This document shows, piece by piece, positions 21,057 through 31,355 of a stretch of 64,000 nt of DNA. Source of the stretch: Takakia lepidozioides (taxonomy: Eukaryota > Streptophyta > Takakiopsida > Takakiales > Takakiaceae); contig CM060732.1 in NCBI GenBank assembly GCA_030704615.1, positions 3,470,001 through 3,534,000 of the forward strand. The letters are read 5' to 3'. Under the pieces are notes generated by a model. It searched no databases, was not told the origin of the DNA, and was given only the letters and a program-made list of their open reading frames with translations. Numbering within the stretch: the first letter of the stretch is position 1; each line of letters opens with the position of its first letter. A program made the position numbers and the translations under genes.

Positions 21057-24000
21057 GGGCCAAGGATTTCGCTTTTCGGTATTTGTAAAGGGTTCCGTTA
21101 CCCGTCCCCTGTATGCATTAATGGGCCCACCATTCGTTTGGACTGTGTGTCGGGTAGGTACTTTGACGGCCGAATTCGTCTTCTATCTTGATGACACCCG
21201 TGGTTGCCATTCATGCCCGGCTATGTGTCTCGCCTTGGCGTCCACGTGTCCAATTCTAAACCTGCCTCCGTCCACTTTTCCGCCGGCCACTCTCCGGATG
21301 TTAACCACGTCCACCTGTCACTGATCCTATGGATGTGTAACCCGGTAGGCTGTGTTGAGCTGTGACAGGCTGTGTCATACTGTGGTACGCTGTGATAGGC
21401 TGTGTGTGACACTGTGAGGGGCACTTGTGGGCTGTGATAGGCTGGAGTCATGGTGTGGGGTGTGTGGTAGACTTGTTGATGGCTGTGTGACACTGTGATG
21501 GGCTGTGATAGGCTGTATGACACTGTGATAAGCTGTGATGGAGGCTGTTGTGGACATGCGTGGTAGGTGTGTGTGTGATAGGCTGTGTGGCACCGTGATG
21601 GGCTGTGTGATAGGCTTGGTCACACTTGTACTGCCCGCCCTGATCATATACGCTCGCCTTAGCGACAAGTGCTCCATACTACGTTGGTATCACTGGCGCA
21701 GCCCTTGACTGCTTTTGCGTTTGGGACATGCAAATCGTGCTTCAATGGTTGTCATGGATACCACTGTACCCCTTCAAGTATGGCATTGACTCTTCCCAAA
21801 CATCTCTTTGTTAATGGTTTGTAACATGGCTGTGTTGTTATCATACATCTTCCGTATGACATAAGGTCATTTCCATGGTGATTTAAGCTTAGAAGCTTTA
21901 ATCTTCTCCTTCTTCTGCAACCAGAGAACCAAATCTCCCGTCTAAAAAGTCTTTAATTTGTCTCATCAAATTGTTCCTTCCTCTTCATTTGAATTCTGGT
22001 CATGTTATCAGCTGCATCAGCACGTACTTCTTCCACATGTTATAATTAATGTTTCTTGACCTTAATTGAATCTTCCAATTCCATTCTCTTTCCCCATTCG
22101 TTCTCATGGTAGGTAAACAAGAATTCCACTGGAAGTAAAGCTTCCATACCATAAACTAATTGGAATGGTGTTTATACTTAGTGGTGACTTTATATGAAGT
22201 CCTGTATGACCACAAAGCTGTCAGCAGCTTGGTATCCCAATCCGTTCTGTTTGCATTTGACTATCTTAGCCAAGATAGTACATAGTATTTTGTTGGTAGC
22301 CTCTGCCTGCCCATTACCCTGGGGTAATACTCTTCCTATGCACAATCATGAACTCTTTAGTATAGTTCAATGGTCTATTAAATGAAGTGACTTCCCTGGT
22401 CAGAATAAATTCCAAGGGACAGCCAAATCGTGTAAGTATGTTCTCATACAGGAACCTTGCTGTGGACTTGTGTGTTGTCCCTCAGAGCTTTAGCTTCCAC
22501 CCACTCGTAGTATAATCAGTGGCTGTGATGTGATTATATACTTGTTCTGTGTATTCTTGGCTGGTGGGTTAATTGGTCCAACAAGTCTAGTCCCCATTTC
22601 TGAAATGGTTCAGTGGCATTGTAGGATGCAAAGCCATCTTCACCAGTCTCTGCAAAGGTCCTAGCCTCTGACATTCATCACAACTCTGACAATACTTGTG
22701 TACATCTTTGAACAAAGTAGGTCACCAGTAACCTGCATGTAGTATATTCCTACTGGTAGTCTCTTCTCCAAAATGTCCTCCAGCCACTCCTTTATGAACT
22801 TCCTCCAAAACTTTATTTACTTCTTGAGAGGGCAAAAGAGAGGGCAAAAGAACAGGCGAGACAGAAGGCTAGCCAGGAGGCAAGAGAAAAGGCCACTGAA
22901 GTCAAACCTCTAAGATATTCATATTATGGAGAGAGGGTCAAATCTTTGATAAAGTCATATTGTAGAGAATATGTCAAATCTATGAAGGTTGACTTTAACA
23001 AGTATCTTTGATAAAGTCGTATTGTGAAGAATATGTCAAACCTAGGAAGGTTTACTTTAGGAAGCTTTGACTTGAGGCTCTCAAGTCAAACCTGTACTCC
23101 ATCAGGTCCTAGTTTATACATTCTGCCCCCTACCATAGTATAAGGTAAAGCCTTGATAGCGATTCTCTTCCTCTGCTCCTTACCATAACTAGGTGGGCAC
23201 TGACATGGTAAGGTAGTATCTGATTGGCCAATGCCAATCTAACCATTCATCTGTACTTCCTTGCACCTCCATTGCAAATAAACTCGCATCAGGTAATTGA
23301 TCGTCTACTCCTGTGGCGGGCTCTCCTGTTGTTAGGCGTGACAAATGATCTGCCACAAGATGCAAACGGCCAGGCTTGTAAACAACTTCGAACTCAAACT
23401 TGTGCAAGATTATTAACCACCTCGCTATCCTTCCACTTATCAAAGGTTTGTTCACCAGATATATCAGAGCCTGGTGATCCACATAAAACATAAACTTTCT
23501 TCCCAATAGGTAATGCCTGAATTTCTTGACTGCATAAATCTTTGCCAGTGCTTCTCTTTCAGGTGTGCTATAGTTCCTTTCAGCACTGTTCATCAACCTG
23601 CTAGCATAGTACACAAAGTGAATCTATATTTCCTGTAACATTCGGGGCTAACCCCTCCCAACGTTCTCCTGAGGCATCACAGTGAACATGAAATACTAAA
23701 TGCCAGTGAGGGTTAATCAGCACAGGTGTAGTTGTTACTGACAATGTAAGTTCCTCAAAAGCTGTTGACATTCAGCTGTCCATGCAAACACTGATCTTTC
23801 TTCAGAAGCTTGCTCAATGGTGCTGCTATCTGTGCATACCTTTTGACAAATCTTCTGTAATAACTGGTTTGTCCAAGGAATCTCCTTAGACTTTTAACAT
23901 TTACTGGTGGTGGAGAGGCTTTAATGGCCTCTGTCTTCCTGGGATCCACAAGAAGTCCCCTCTTACACACAATGTGTCCCAAAAGCACCCTGAGTTCACA

Positions 24001-25018
24001 CAAAAAGTACACTTCTCTGGATTCAGGCCCAGACCTCTCATCCTGCATCGGCCAAAACATAACTCCAATTTATGCAAGTGCTCATCTTAGAGCTGTACAC
24101 ACTGAAATCATCAAGAACACCTGCATGAAATCATCCAGATACTCATGAAAAGATTCACTTATCAATCTCTGAAAGGTTGCCTGGTGCATTACAAAGTCCA
24201 AAAGGGCATGACTTTGTATGCATAAGCACCCCAGTCTGTGATGAAAGCCATCTTTCCCTGGTCTTCTTCTGCCACTTGCACTTGATTATAACCAATGAAG
24301 CCATCCATGAAGGGAATGAGTACATCTCATGGCCTGCCACAGTGTCCAATACCGCTTCTGTGAATGGCAAAGGGAAAAGATCTTTCTTCGTGCAAGCATT
24401 CAACTTATTATAGTTCACACAAACTCTCAGTTTACCATTCTTCTTGGGAACTATCACAATGGGTGACAACCAAGTTGTATACTCTATCGGGTATATAAAC
24501 TTAGCCTCAGCCAACTTCTTGATCTCTTCTCCAACCTTCTGTGCATAGTTGGGATTCATTCTGTACCTTGAGTGTTTTTGATTGATACTGATTCTGGTTC
24601 CAATTCATCTTTATGCTGACAGATCTCAGGTGGTATACCTTTAGATCCTCGTAGCTCCAAGATAAATCTCTATATTTGATGAAACAAACTCTTAGCTTCC
24701 TCAAAGAATTCTGGCTCCAAATCAGCCCCTACCTTCACCATCCTCGGTTCCTCTTCAGTTCCTACATTCACTTCTCTCACCTGCTCATCAGCTGTGATTG
24801 TCCAACCAGTCACACTTCATCCTGTAAACTCACAGTGGCTGGTTCCTCTAGGAATTTCCATTTCTCCTTCTATTTCTTCATAAAAAATGTGGTGGGGGTA
24901 ACTGACTTATTTCACCTTCAAATGGTGTTGCTGTCACTACACCATAGCAGATACCTTTTAAACAACTTAGGCCTTCCAGCTGCATCTCTGCAACCTGCTC
25001 CCACTCTGGGTGGGGGGC
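21057..25018 (-). pseudogene. Inverted, decayed copy of Ty3-type pol
   Basis: Reading leftward from 25018 the sequence follows the plus copy from 11118 on: HPEWEQVAEMQLEGLSCLKG, then RT (24155-24559, KKNGKLRVCVNYNKLN), the connection region (23755-24060, VNVKSLRRFLGQTSYYRRF), RNase H (23189-23614, YVDHQALIYLVNKPLISGR) and a heavily decayed integrase down to about 21700. The CACAGCC array follows at 21345-21640. Numerous indels and stops make it non-functional. The copy begins abruptly at the MULE-type terminus at 25015, so its protease end was lost when that element inserted or recombined there. A foreign insert interrupts it at 22825-23093. Confidence 0.9.
22825..23093. repeat. Foreign filler insert inside the inverted Ty3 copy
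   Basis: Bases 22825-22901 match the reverse complement of 30257-30333 (the Arg/Ala/Glu-rich coding stretch of the ParB-like gene) with few changes. The following 180 bp is unique and is bracketed by an 11-bp direct repeat, aagtcaaacct, at 22899-22909 and 23083-23093. The insert replaces about 25 bp of pol. It looks like template-switch or repair filler. Confidence 0.7.
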
Positions 25019-25130
25019 TGCTATTTCATGAGCGGCATGAGCATGAGCGGAAAAAAAAAAAAGCATGAGCGGGCCGAATTGTGTCCACGGAAATAGGGTT
25101 GAGGCACGGAAATAGGGTCATGTGGACTCG
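25015..25130. mobile_element. MULE-type element terminus, copy 1
   Basis: GGGCTGCTATTTCATGAGC followed by ggcatgagcatgagcgg, an A-run, and two cacggaaataggg repeats ending in tcatgtgg marks a sharp break from the Ty3 sequence on the left. The same 110 bp, with small changes, begins copy 2 at 56752. The outermost 23 bases match, in reverse, the terminus at 10026-10058, apart from one extra GCTCATGCC unit there. Confidence 0.6.
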
Positions 25131-25152
25131 TCATAGCAATGAAATGCAACAT

Positions 25153-25158
25153 TTTATT
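25153..25158 (-). terminator. Poly(A) signal AATAAA of the minus-strand methyltransferase gene
   Basis: The minus strand reads gcAATAAAatg about 100 bp after the last coding segment. The same hexamer is conserved in copy 2 at 56891-56896. It fits the 3' end of a eukaryotic transcript ending inside the element terminus. Confidence 0.45.
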
Positions 25159-25261
25159 GCAAATTTGGTTGGAAAGCCACGTCTATAAAAGTGTGTCCTA
25201 ACTGTCATAGCAGGAATGGGAACTACTCCTACCCTTCGAGGAACTTGGCCCTCCTTCTTCC

Positions 25262-27251
25262 TCACCCCTCACCCCCCCATCCTCCGAGCTCTGTGATGCA
25301 GCGCGGTTGCACTATGCCTCTCAAAAATGCCGTCCTCTCTTGGGGGACGTCCACCTCACTCCGGGGAATCTTCTGCCTCTTCTCCCCCACTTTCCTCAGC
25401 AGAATCCAACACAAATCTACGAGCCCGCGGGCTCTAATAGCTGTTGCCTCCTCCTCATCTTCATTTTCTTGAGGCTTGGCCTTGTCTAAAATCTGCTGTA
25501 CACGAATAGGGTCGGAACACCTCCTAATGGGACACCGAAGCAAGCGGGCAGCATAAGTAGGAAGGATGTAGTCCCTTTCTGGACTAGGCATGAAATCCCC
25601 CCTGGCAAAATAGGCACATTCCTCCTACCCATGAACTCCGGTTGTAGACGTCCCTCCTGCCGTACTTGGCATCCTACAGTAAGAACAAATCCACTTCAGA
25701 ATGTCAATACCAGCAGAAGCAGAATGGTTTTCAATGAAATAAGAGAGCGAAGGGAGGTGCCTCACGAAATCGGAGGCAACTTACCATGCGACCACTCACT
25801 CGTACACGGGGGCTCCTCGGCCTCGATCCCAACTTGTTCCTCCCCCTGCTCCTTCTCGGATTTTTCCTCCTCCTCCGAGGATGCCTCTTCCTCTTTCGGC
25901 AGACGTTCAGCCGCTGCTGCAAGTTCCGAATTGTGGAGGGCAGTCTGGCTCGCGAAGGCGAAAAACATGCCTGTCGGACAACGTTCGTCCCTGCCCACAT
26001 TGAAGCCACCTAAGGAACAAAGCGGGCGGTGGTTAATAGCTTGCGGCATGCAATTGCAATAGGCCAGGGACAAACTGAGCACGTGAAGGCTTACCCGTGC
26101 CGCATGTGAGGTCCAGAATCCGCCCTTGGATATCGGAGCACGTCTCCATGAGGGTTTGGATGAAAGCAGGGCTCCGGGTCCGGCTTGTACCACCACGGTT
26201 TGCCTGGTTTTGTGTCCTTCGGCATACTGGAGTGGGGCACATAGTTGTAGAGGACATCGTAGGTAACAGGGTCCACAGCGGCATCAAACAAAATGACCAT
26301 CGTTGCGGATTTGAACGTAGACCCTCTCTTCACAAAGCAATATGCCTCAAACACCAATGTCTGCACACCCAACAAAAATAGGGATCAACTCCGGGATCTT
26401 GTTGTTAGATACACCACAATATGAGGTGAATGCAATAGATTGATAACTTACACTTGGGCCCTCTATTCGCAAACCCCTGTGATATGATGCAGAACCATTT
26501 TCTGAGGAGGACGGGGTGACACTTTTCGGTGTCCACCTTGCCCACCGCATTCTCTGTGGTCTTCCCTTTGTGGCAAGGACAACCACACATCCACCGTCAT
26601 CCAGAAGCATCCCCGCCAGCCAAGACCCGCTTTCCAGTCGTCCTCAGTAAAACCTATTCCAGGGGGCACACCATCCAGGCCCTCCAGCAGGCTCCCCATA
26701 TGGAATGTCGAGGAGAATCACTCGCAAGCTCTCTCCACCTCAAACCCCCCCCCCCCCGAGTGCTCTTGCAATCCGGCTCACAGCCGTGAAGAATTCCATC
26801 ATGGCTTCAAAAACCAGGGGTGTCTGAGGCTCTGTATCGGCAGCCCTCTTCTTGGCTTTCCCCTTCTGCTCCGCCAGAGACTTGCTGTGTGCCATTCTTC
26901 GCCCTGGCAGCGAGAGCGTCAAGGAAGCTCTCATTGACGCATTGGATGATGGTTGGAGGTTCTAGCTTTGGCCTGTGCGTAAACGTCACCGCACCGAATA
27001 CAGCCGTGTAGGCTCGCCCTCAAATTGCAACTTCTGGCAGAGCAAGTCCCACTCCGAATGACTTGGGAACCGGACGACGGTGACTGGGTAGCAACAACAA
27101 CAGTCGCAGGACCTTGAACAAAGTCGTCGTCCGAGTTCCACTTTTGGGTCCAATCCTGCGCCTGCTCCGATGCCCGATGGTTTTTGTTTGTTTGGTGTGT
27201 TAATGAAATCACCGGTTGGCTTGTCCTTTTTACTTTGGCTTTACTCTTCAT
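25262..27251 (-). CDS. Permuted amino-type DNA methyltransferase (N6A or N4C class), multi-exon
   Basis: Minus-strand exons give, in order, QYSVVTFTHRPKLEPP-like sequence (clear in copy 2), a Lys-rich linker, motif IV as ILLDIPYGEP at 26718-26689, a region with FVKRGSTFK and DPVTYDVLYNYVP, motif I as ILDLTCGTG at about 26096-26122, and a following exon with an acidic SSEEEEKSEKEQGEEQ tail. Motif IV (D-x-P-Y) before motif I is the permuted order of beta-class DNA amino-methyltransferases, which transfer methyl groups from AdoMet to adenine N6 or cytosine N4. Motif I is split by an intron (gtaagcc right after TGTG). Indels break several exons relative to copy 2 and vice versa, so neither copy is clean. 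The C-terminus near 25262-25591 is PSPERDYILPTYAARLLRCP. MT-A70-type RNA methyltransferase is less likely (it has DPPW). The assignment is by motif reading only. Confidence 0.6.
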
Positions 27252-27635
27252 TCAATTTCTCCTGAATTCCGGCCGGAGCAAGCTCTGCCGCTTTCCGGAG
27301 TAGCAAGCGCTTTTGCCTCTTTTGCACCAGCGGCGTCCGGCAGCGGAGGCCCGGTTTCGTCGGGCCTCAACATCCAGCTTCAATTGAAATCGGATGGGTC
27401 GGAGGCATGGCGGGCGAAGGTCCACATACCAAGGGCATCACTTTAATGTACCAGATGCCACTCCTTCACAATAGCATCAGTGTACATGGAGTCAGCCCAG
27501 GGTTCTCCATGCCAGGAAGAATGGTGGCTCGAAAGACAGATGACCTTTCGCCAAAAGGGAGAAACTTGGTACCTGATGAAAAAAACGAAACTTGCAGTAC
27601 CTGCATTTTCATGAAAAAAACACACTGAGGGTCCC
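27252..27635 (-). other. Possible linker exons between methyltransferase and ParB parts
   Basis: Minus-strand stretches such as WADSMYTDAIVKEWHLVH and an Ala/Gly/Pro-rich piece near 27280-27380 look protein-like but carry no motif. They lie between the two recognisable domains and could be exons of a single long gene. Confidence 0.3.
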
Positions 27636-28075
27636 TTGAACTGCAAATTCGGCACCATTTTCCCAGGTTGGGGCGGATTGGACTGGGCCTATAGAAATGG
27701 AAAAAATGGCGCTGAATTTCGGTTTTCGATGACTGCCACCCTAGGGACATCCATCTTGGGAGCCTTGAACTGGAAATTCGGCGCCATTTTCCCAGGTCCG
27801 GCCCGAAAATGGCTAAGTCCCAGAACGGCAATAGGCCCAGAACTGGAAAAATGGCGCCGAATTTCCAGTTCAGGGCCAGCCACCCTAGGGACTTAGCCAT
27901 TTTCGGAGCCCTGACTGGAAATTTGGCGCCATTTTCCCAGGTCTGGCCCGAAAGGGCTGTCCCATATGGCCTTGACCTGGAAAAATGACGCTGAATTTCC
28001 AGTTCAGGGCTAGCTACCCTAGGGACTTAGCCATTTTCGGAGCCCTGATCTGGAAATTCGGCGAAAAATGCAAGG
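27636..28075. repeat. GGCGCC-type array inside or beside the ParB/methyltransferase gene
   Basis: Several units hold ggaaattcggcgccatttt or atggcgccgaatttccag in both orientations, with ccctagggacttagccatttt and gcccgaaaatggctaagtccc. The phrase ggctaagtccc is shared with the array at 9381-9850. It may be intronic or separate two genes. Confidence 0.85.
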
Positions 28076-28080
28076 ACTGA

Positions 28081-31000
28081 AAGGAAGGCATCGCGTATGT
28101 ATCTGTACAAAAGGCGCATTGCTGCTTTGTCCGCGTTCGGCTGGTCGGTGAACTCGTGGCTCCGGCGGGCATATGGTAATCTCCCAAAAGAATAGGTCGG
28201 TTTTGTAGAGCGAAAGTACCTCGTCACATAGTCGCGTAGGCTCTCTGCTGCAGGAGAAATCTCCATCTTGAACTGATGTGCTTGTGTGTCCAGCTGCTCT
28301 TGCGCATTCGTCGTCACCTGTGGAGATTCTCCATCAGATCGCATTGCTGAAAAAATACAATGAATCCACCCCCACAAGAGTAGTAGAAGCGCCAAACGAA
28401 GCGTGGGGAAGTACTGAAACCACCATGTCATGCGGTTCATCCACATGTCGAATGTGGGGTAAGACAGTTTGTCCGGTTGGGGGAAGCTCCACATGTCCCT
28501 TGTACTTTGGGAACCATTCCAGATTTGGAGCCACCGGGTCTGTCCAACCACCCAGCATATTCGTAAGCGCCAACACCCACAAAAACGAGTTGTTGCCCAC
28601 CAATTTGGTTAAGAATGTATCACCTTTTCTGCACCATCCACACAGGATGTGGCTAGACAATGGAGCTTCTCCAATGTCATCGTGGGCTTCAGAGTGCGGG
28701 AGTAGTGCTTCCCCACCTCCCACCAGAAAGTCAGCACCAAGGGCGGGATCAGCTATGGCCACGTACTTTACCATCCGCGACTTGTACTTTATGCGGGCCC
28801 TCACCTCCGCAGCTTTGAGATACGATTCGAGTGCCGGGAGGGTTAGATTCTTCTCCTCTGACTCCATGTAGAACCTCCGCGCATGTGCCAAATCCTGCTG
28901 AATTTTCGTCTGTCAAGAATGCGCACATAAGATTAGAGATCCTGCTCAACACTTTTTCTTCTATTGGGGGAGGAAGAGACAGATTAGCTCAACAAAACAA
29001 GTAAGGAGCTTTATCCGAAATATGTAGTCCACCATGGCGTCCATGCTCAGCCTATACCAAGTTCTGTCTGCCTTTGCCTCCGACTTGCGCAGGAGGTCGG
29101 CACTGAGCGAAATGGCAAAACTCTTGCACACCCTGCTTCCCGACATCCTTCACTCGGAAGAGCATATGGGACAAGTTGGTGGCAATGAAGGCATTCTCAG
29201 TCACCCTGCAATGCCACATTCCATCAAACAATTCTGAAATGGAAATTTACAACAAATATGAGGATTCGCAATGAAATGACTTACAATCGGATGGGTCCAA
29301 AAGCAAGAGGCGTTGTAACTTACGAGTTGATGTCCGCCATTGCAGCTTTGAGAAGACTGCGATCTTTGGGCCCCGCAACCTTCAGCACAACACACTCCAC
29401 GACGAAATGCCAATCGAGGTCGTTGGGGTGGGCTTCGGCTATGTGCTCCATCCATGCCAGGAGGCGATGATTGCCGTCCCACACGTAAAACATCTTCCCG
29501 GACAAGTGCTGGAAAAGAGGATCAGTAACAATCGATCTCTCGAACTCCTCATTTCGCCTTTGCCAATGGGGACCCCCATTTGTCCACCTCATCAGAAGTG
29601 TGGGCACAGGAAGCTCCGTGGTCGTTCTCAATGGAAACGTAAAACGCGGCAGACCCCATTCGATATCCATCCCGGAAAGAGAATTTCAGCTTGTCGATAT
29701 CGCCTGGGAGGGCAGGTCTCACCACCTGCAAAGACACCAAGCGGCAAAGGGGAATTCGAAGCTTGGCCGGGTACACCATGCCCCCCAGCACCCTGCCAAT
29801 GTTGTAGTGGGTTGCCTCCAACATCTTGGCAGCGGCCAACTTCATACCCGCCTCGGACATGACGTCTGCTGCATAGGGGTTCTCCGGCAGCCCACCAGGA
29901 CCGCCAAATCCAGCCTGTATGCTGCGGGTTTGGGGCCTGGGGATGTCCGGGAGGATGTCATCCTGGTCAGAAAGCTCGGTGTCGTCCTCCTCAACATGGT
30001 GAACCACCGGCGAAACCACCTCGAGCACTCTCCCTGTCTCTACTGCCATCTCCCCGGCTTCACCTCGAACTTGCACAATCCGTGCTCTTTGTGGTGTTCT
30101 TTCCTCTCCTCCACTCTCCACCGTATGGGTAATTGCGGGGGCTGCTCTTGTCCGCGATGGTGTAACACACCTCTTTGTGGTGTCTTGGAGGGATCCCCCG
30201 TCTCTGTGCGTCCCTCGCTTACATTGGCATCTGTCATTTGGGCACCCCTGGCCTCTTCAGTGGCATTTTCTCTATCCTCCTGGCTTGCCTTTTGTCTCGC
30301 CTGTTCTTTTGCCCTCTCGTTTGCCCTCTCACGGGCTTTCTGTTTCTTACTAGGGCTAGCAGCAGGGGAGCCCTCCAAGACGACCACCTTTGATTGAGGA
30401 GAAGGAACACCCTCGCGCGCACTGCTCACTCCCCCCTCCGCAGCCCGTGACGGCTCTCTCGCCGGGGATTGCATGTGCTTAGCTTTCTTCTTCTTCTTTG
30501 CGTGGGCGGGCCCTACTGCATGTGCATCAACAACCTCCATTGTCGGATCTGTTGTCCTCACGCCCTTCACCTGCCATGCCGTCTACACCAACCTCCCCAA
30601 TGCCTATTCTGTCGTACCCCCGCTGCAGGTCCTCCCGTCCACCAACAAAAGGTTGAAGTTTGCCCTTTCGCCCCAAGTTGGGCGATTCAAACATGCGATG
30701 AGTTGGAGCGGTCGATGATACCAACATCGTGCCGGGCTCGTCGTCACTCTGTCATTCCCAAAATCGTCAGAACCAACATCGGTGCCAAAACCAGAATGGC
30801 AACGAACAGCGCAACCACCATAGCAACAATCGTGGAACAACAATGAAAACAAATCCAACCAGTGCCTAAGAATGACATGCTTCCAGCGATAACAGGATGA
30901 AGATGCAAAAACAAAGCGAAACAACAAAGCGAAAGCGAACAAAGCGAAAGCAGAAGTGGCTTGCCTGAGAGTACTCGGCTTCAGTTGGCGCGGGTTGTGA

Positions 31001-31141
31001 GCAAGACACTGGAATCTCCTGCTGGAGCTTAAGTTTGGCCATGCGAGAGATTGGCCGTCGTCCGTAGTACAAAGCTTTCAACTTCCGCCGCGGTCTGGAT
31101 GTGAGGTCTCTCTCAGGAGAGCCACGCCCTTCAGGCAGCAT
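28081..31141 (-). CDS. ParB/DGNHR-like domain protein, multi-exon, broken
   Basis: A Met at 31141 opens a short first exon (MLPEGRGSPERDLTSRPRRK), followed by a T-rich probable intron. Then come a basic, repetitive region (30040-30570: AKKKKKAKH, RERANERAKEQARQKAS), an acidic stretch (VHHVEEDDTELSDQDDILPD), and a globular region, YNIGRVLGGMVYPAKLRIPL to SFRDGYRM. The hallmark is FYVWDGNHRLLAWMEHI, with WDGNHR encoded at 29464-29481, matching the DG-x-HR core of ParB-N/sulfiredoxin-like and DGQHR domains. Further exons at 28334-28891 and 28027-28400 have LWVLALTNMLGGW and FGRLPYARRSHEF. ParB-N domains precede DNA methyltransferases in many prokaryotic and phage proteins, so this may be the N-terminal half of the methyltransferase gene downstream. 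Frameshift near 29600. The KR-rich part would serve nuclear import. Confidence 0.5.
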
Positions 31142-31355
31142 AAAACCTAGCCAAAATGGAAAAAGATCTCAGTTTTTTGGGGTACATGCCTCGAATAGAA
31201 ATTAATCCAAGATTAGCATCAGATTTAGGGTACATATCGAGGAAGCCATGTGTCGCCAGCCCAAATAAAAACGGACGGCGATGGACATTTAATGCCCATC
31301 CGCCAGGTACGGCGGCGCGCAAAATTTCCCTCATGCAGGTAATTCGAAGAGCAGC
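31142..31355. promoter_or_regulatory. Spacer upstream of the ParB-like gene
   Basis: The 215 bp lies between the putative ATG at 31141 and the palindromic array and contains no ORF of note. If the element model is right, it holds the leftward promoter, with the transposase promoter at the far end of the array. Confidence 0.3.

Noticed and set aside
26746-26757. Poly-C runs here and at 58481, 63488 and 63873
   Set aside because: Homopolymers whose length is unreliable; treated as low complexity and possible sources of apparent frameshifts, not as features.
25262-31141. Integrated phage carrying ParB and a methyltransferase
   Set aside because: GT-AG introns, a poly(A) signal, transposon-type termini and two copies in one window fit a eukaryotic mobile element better; no other phage genes are seen.
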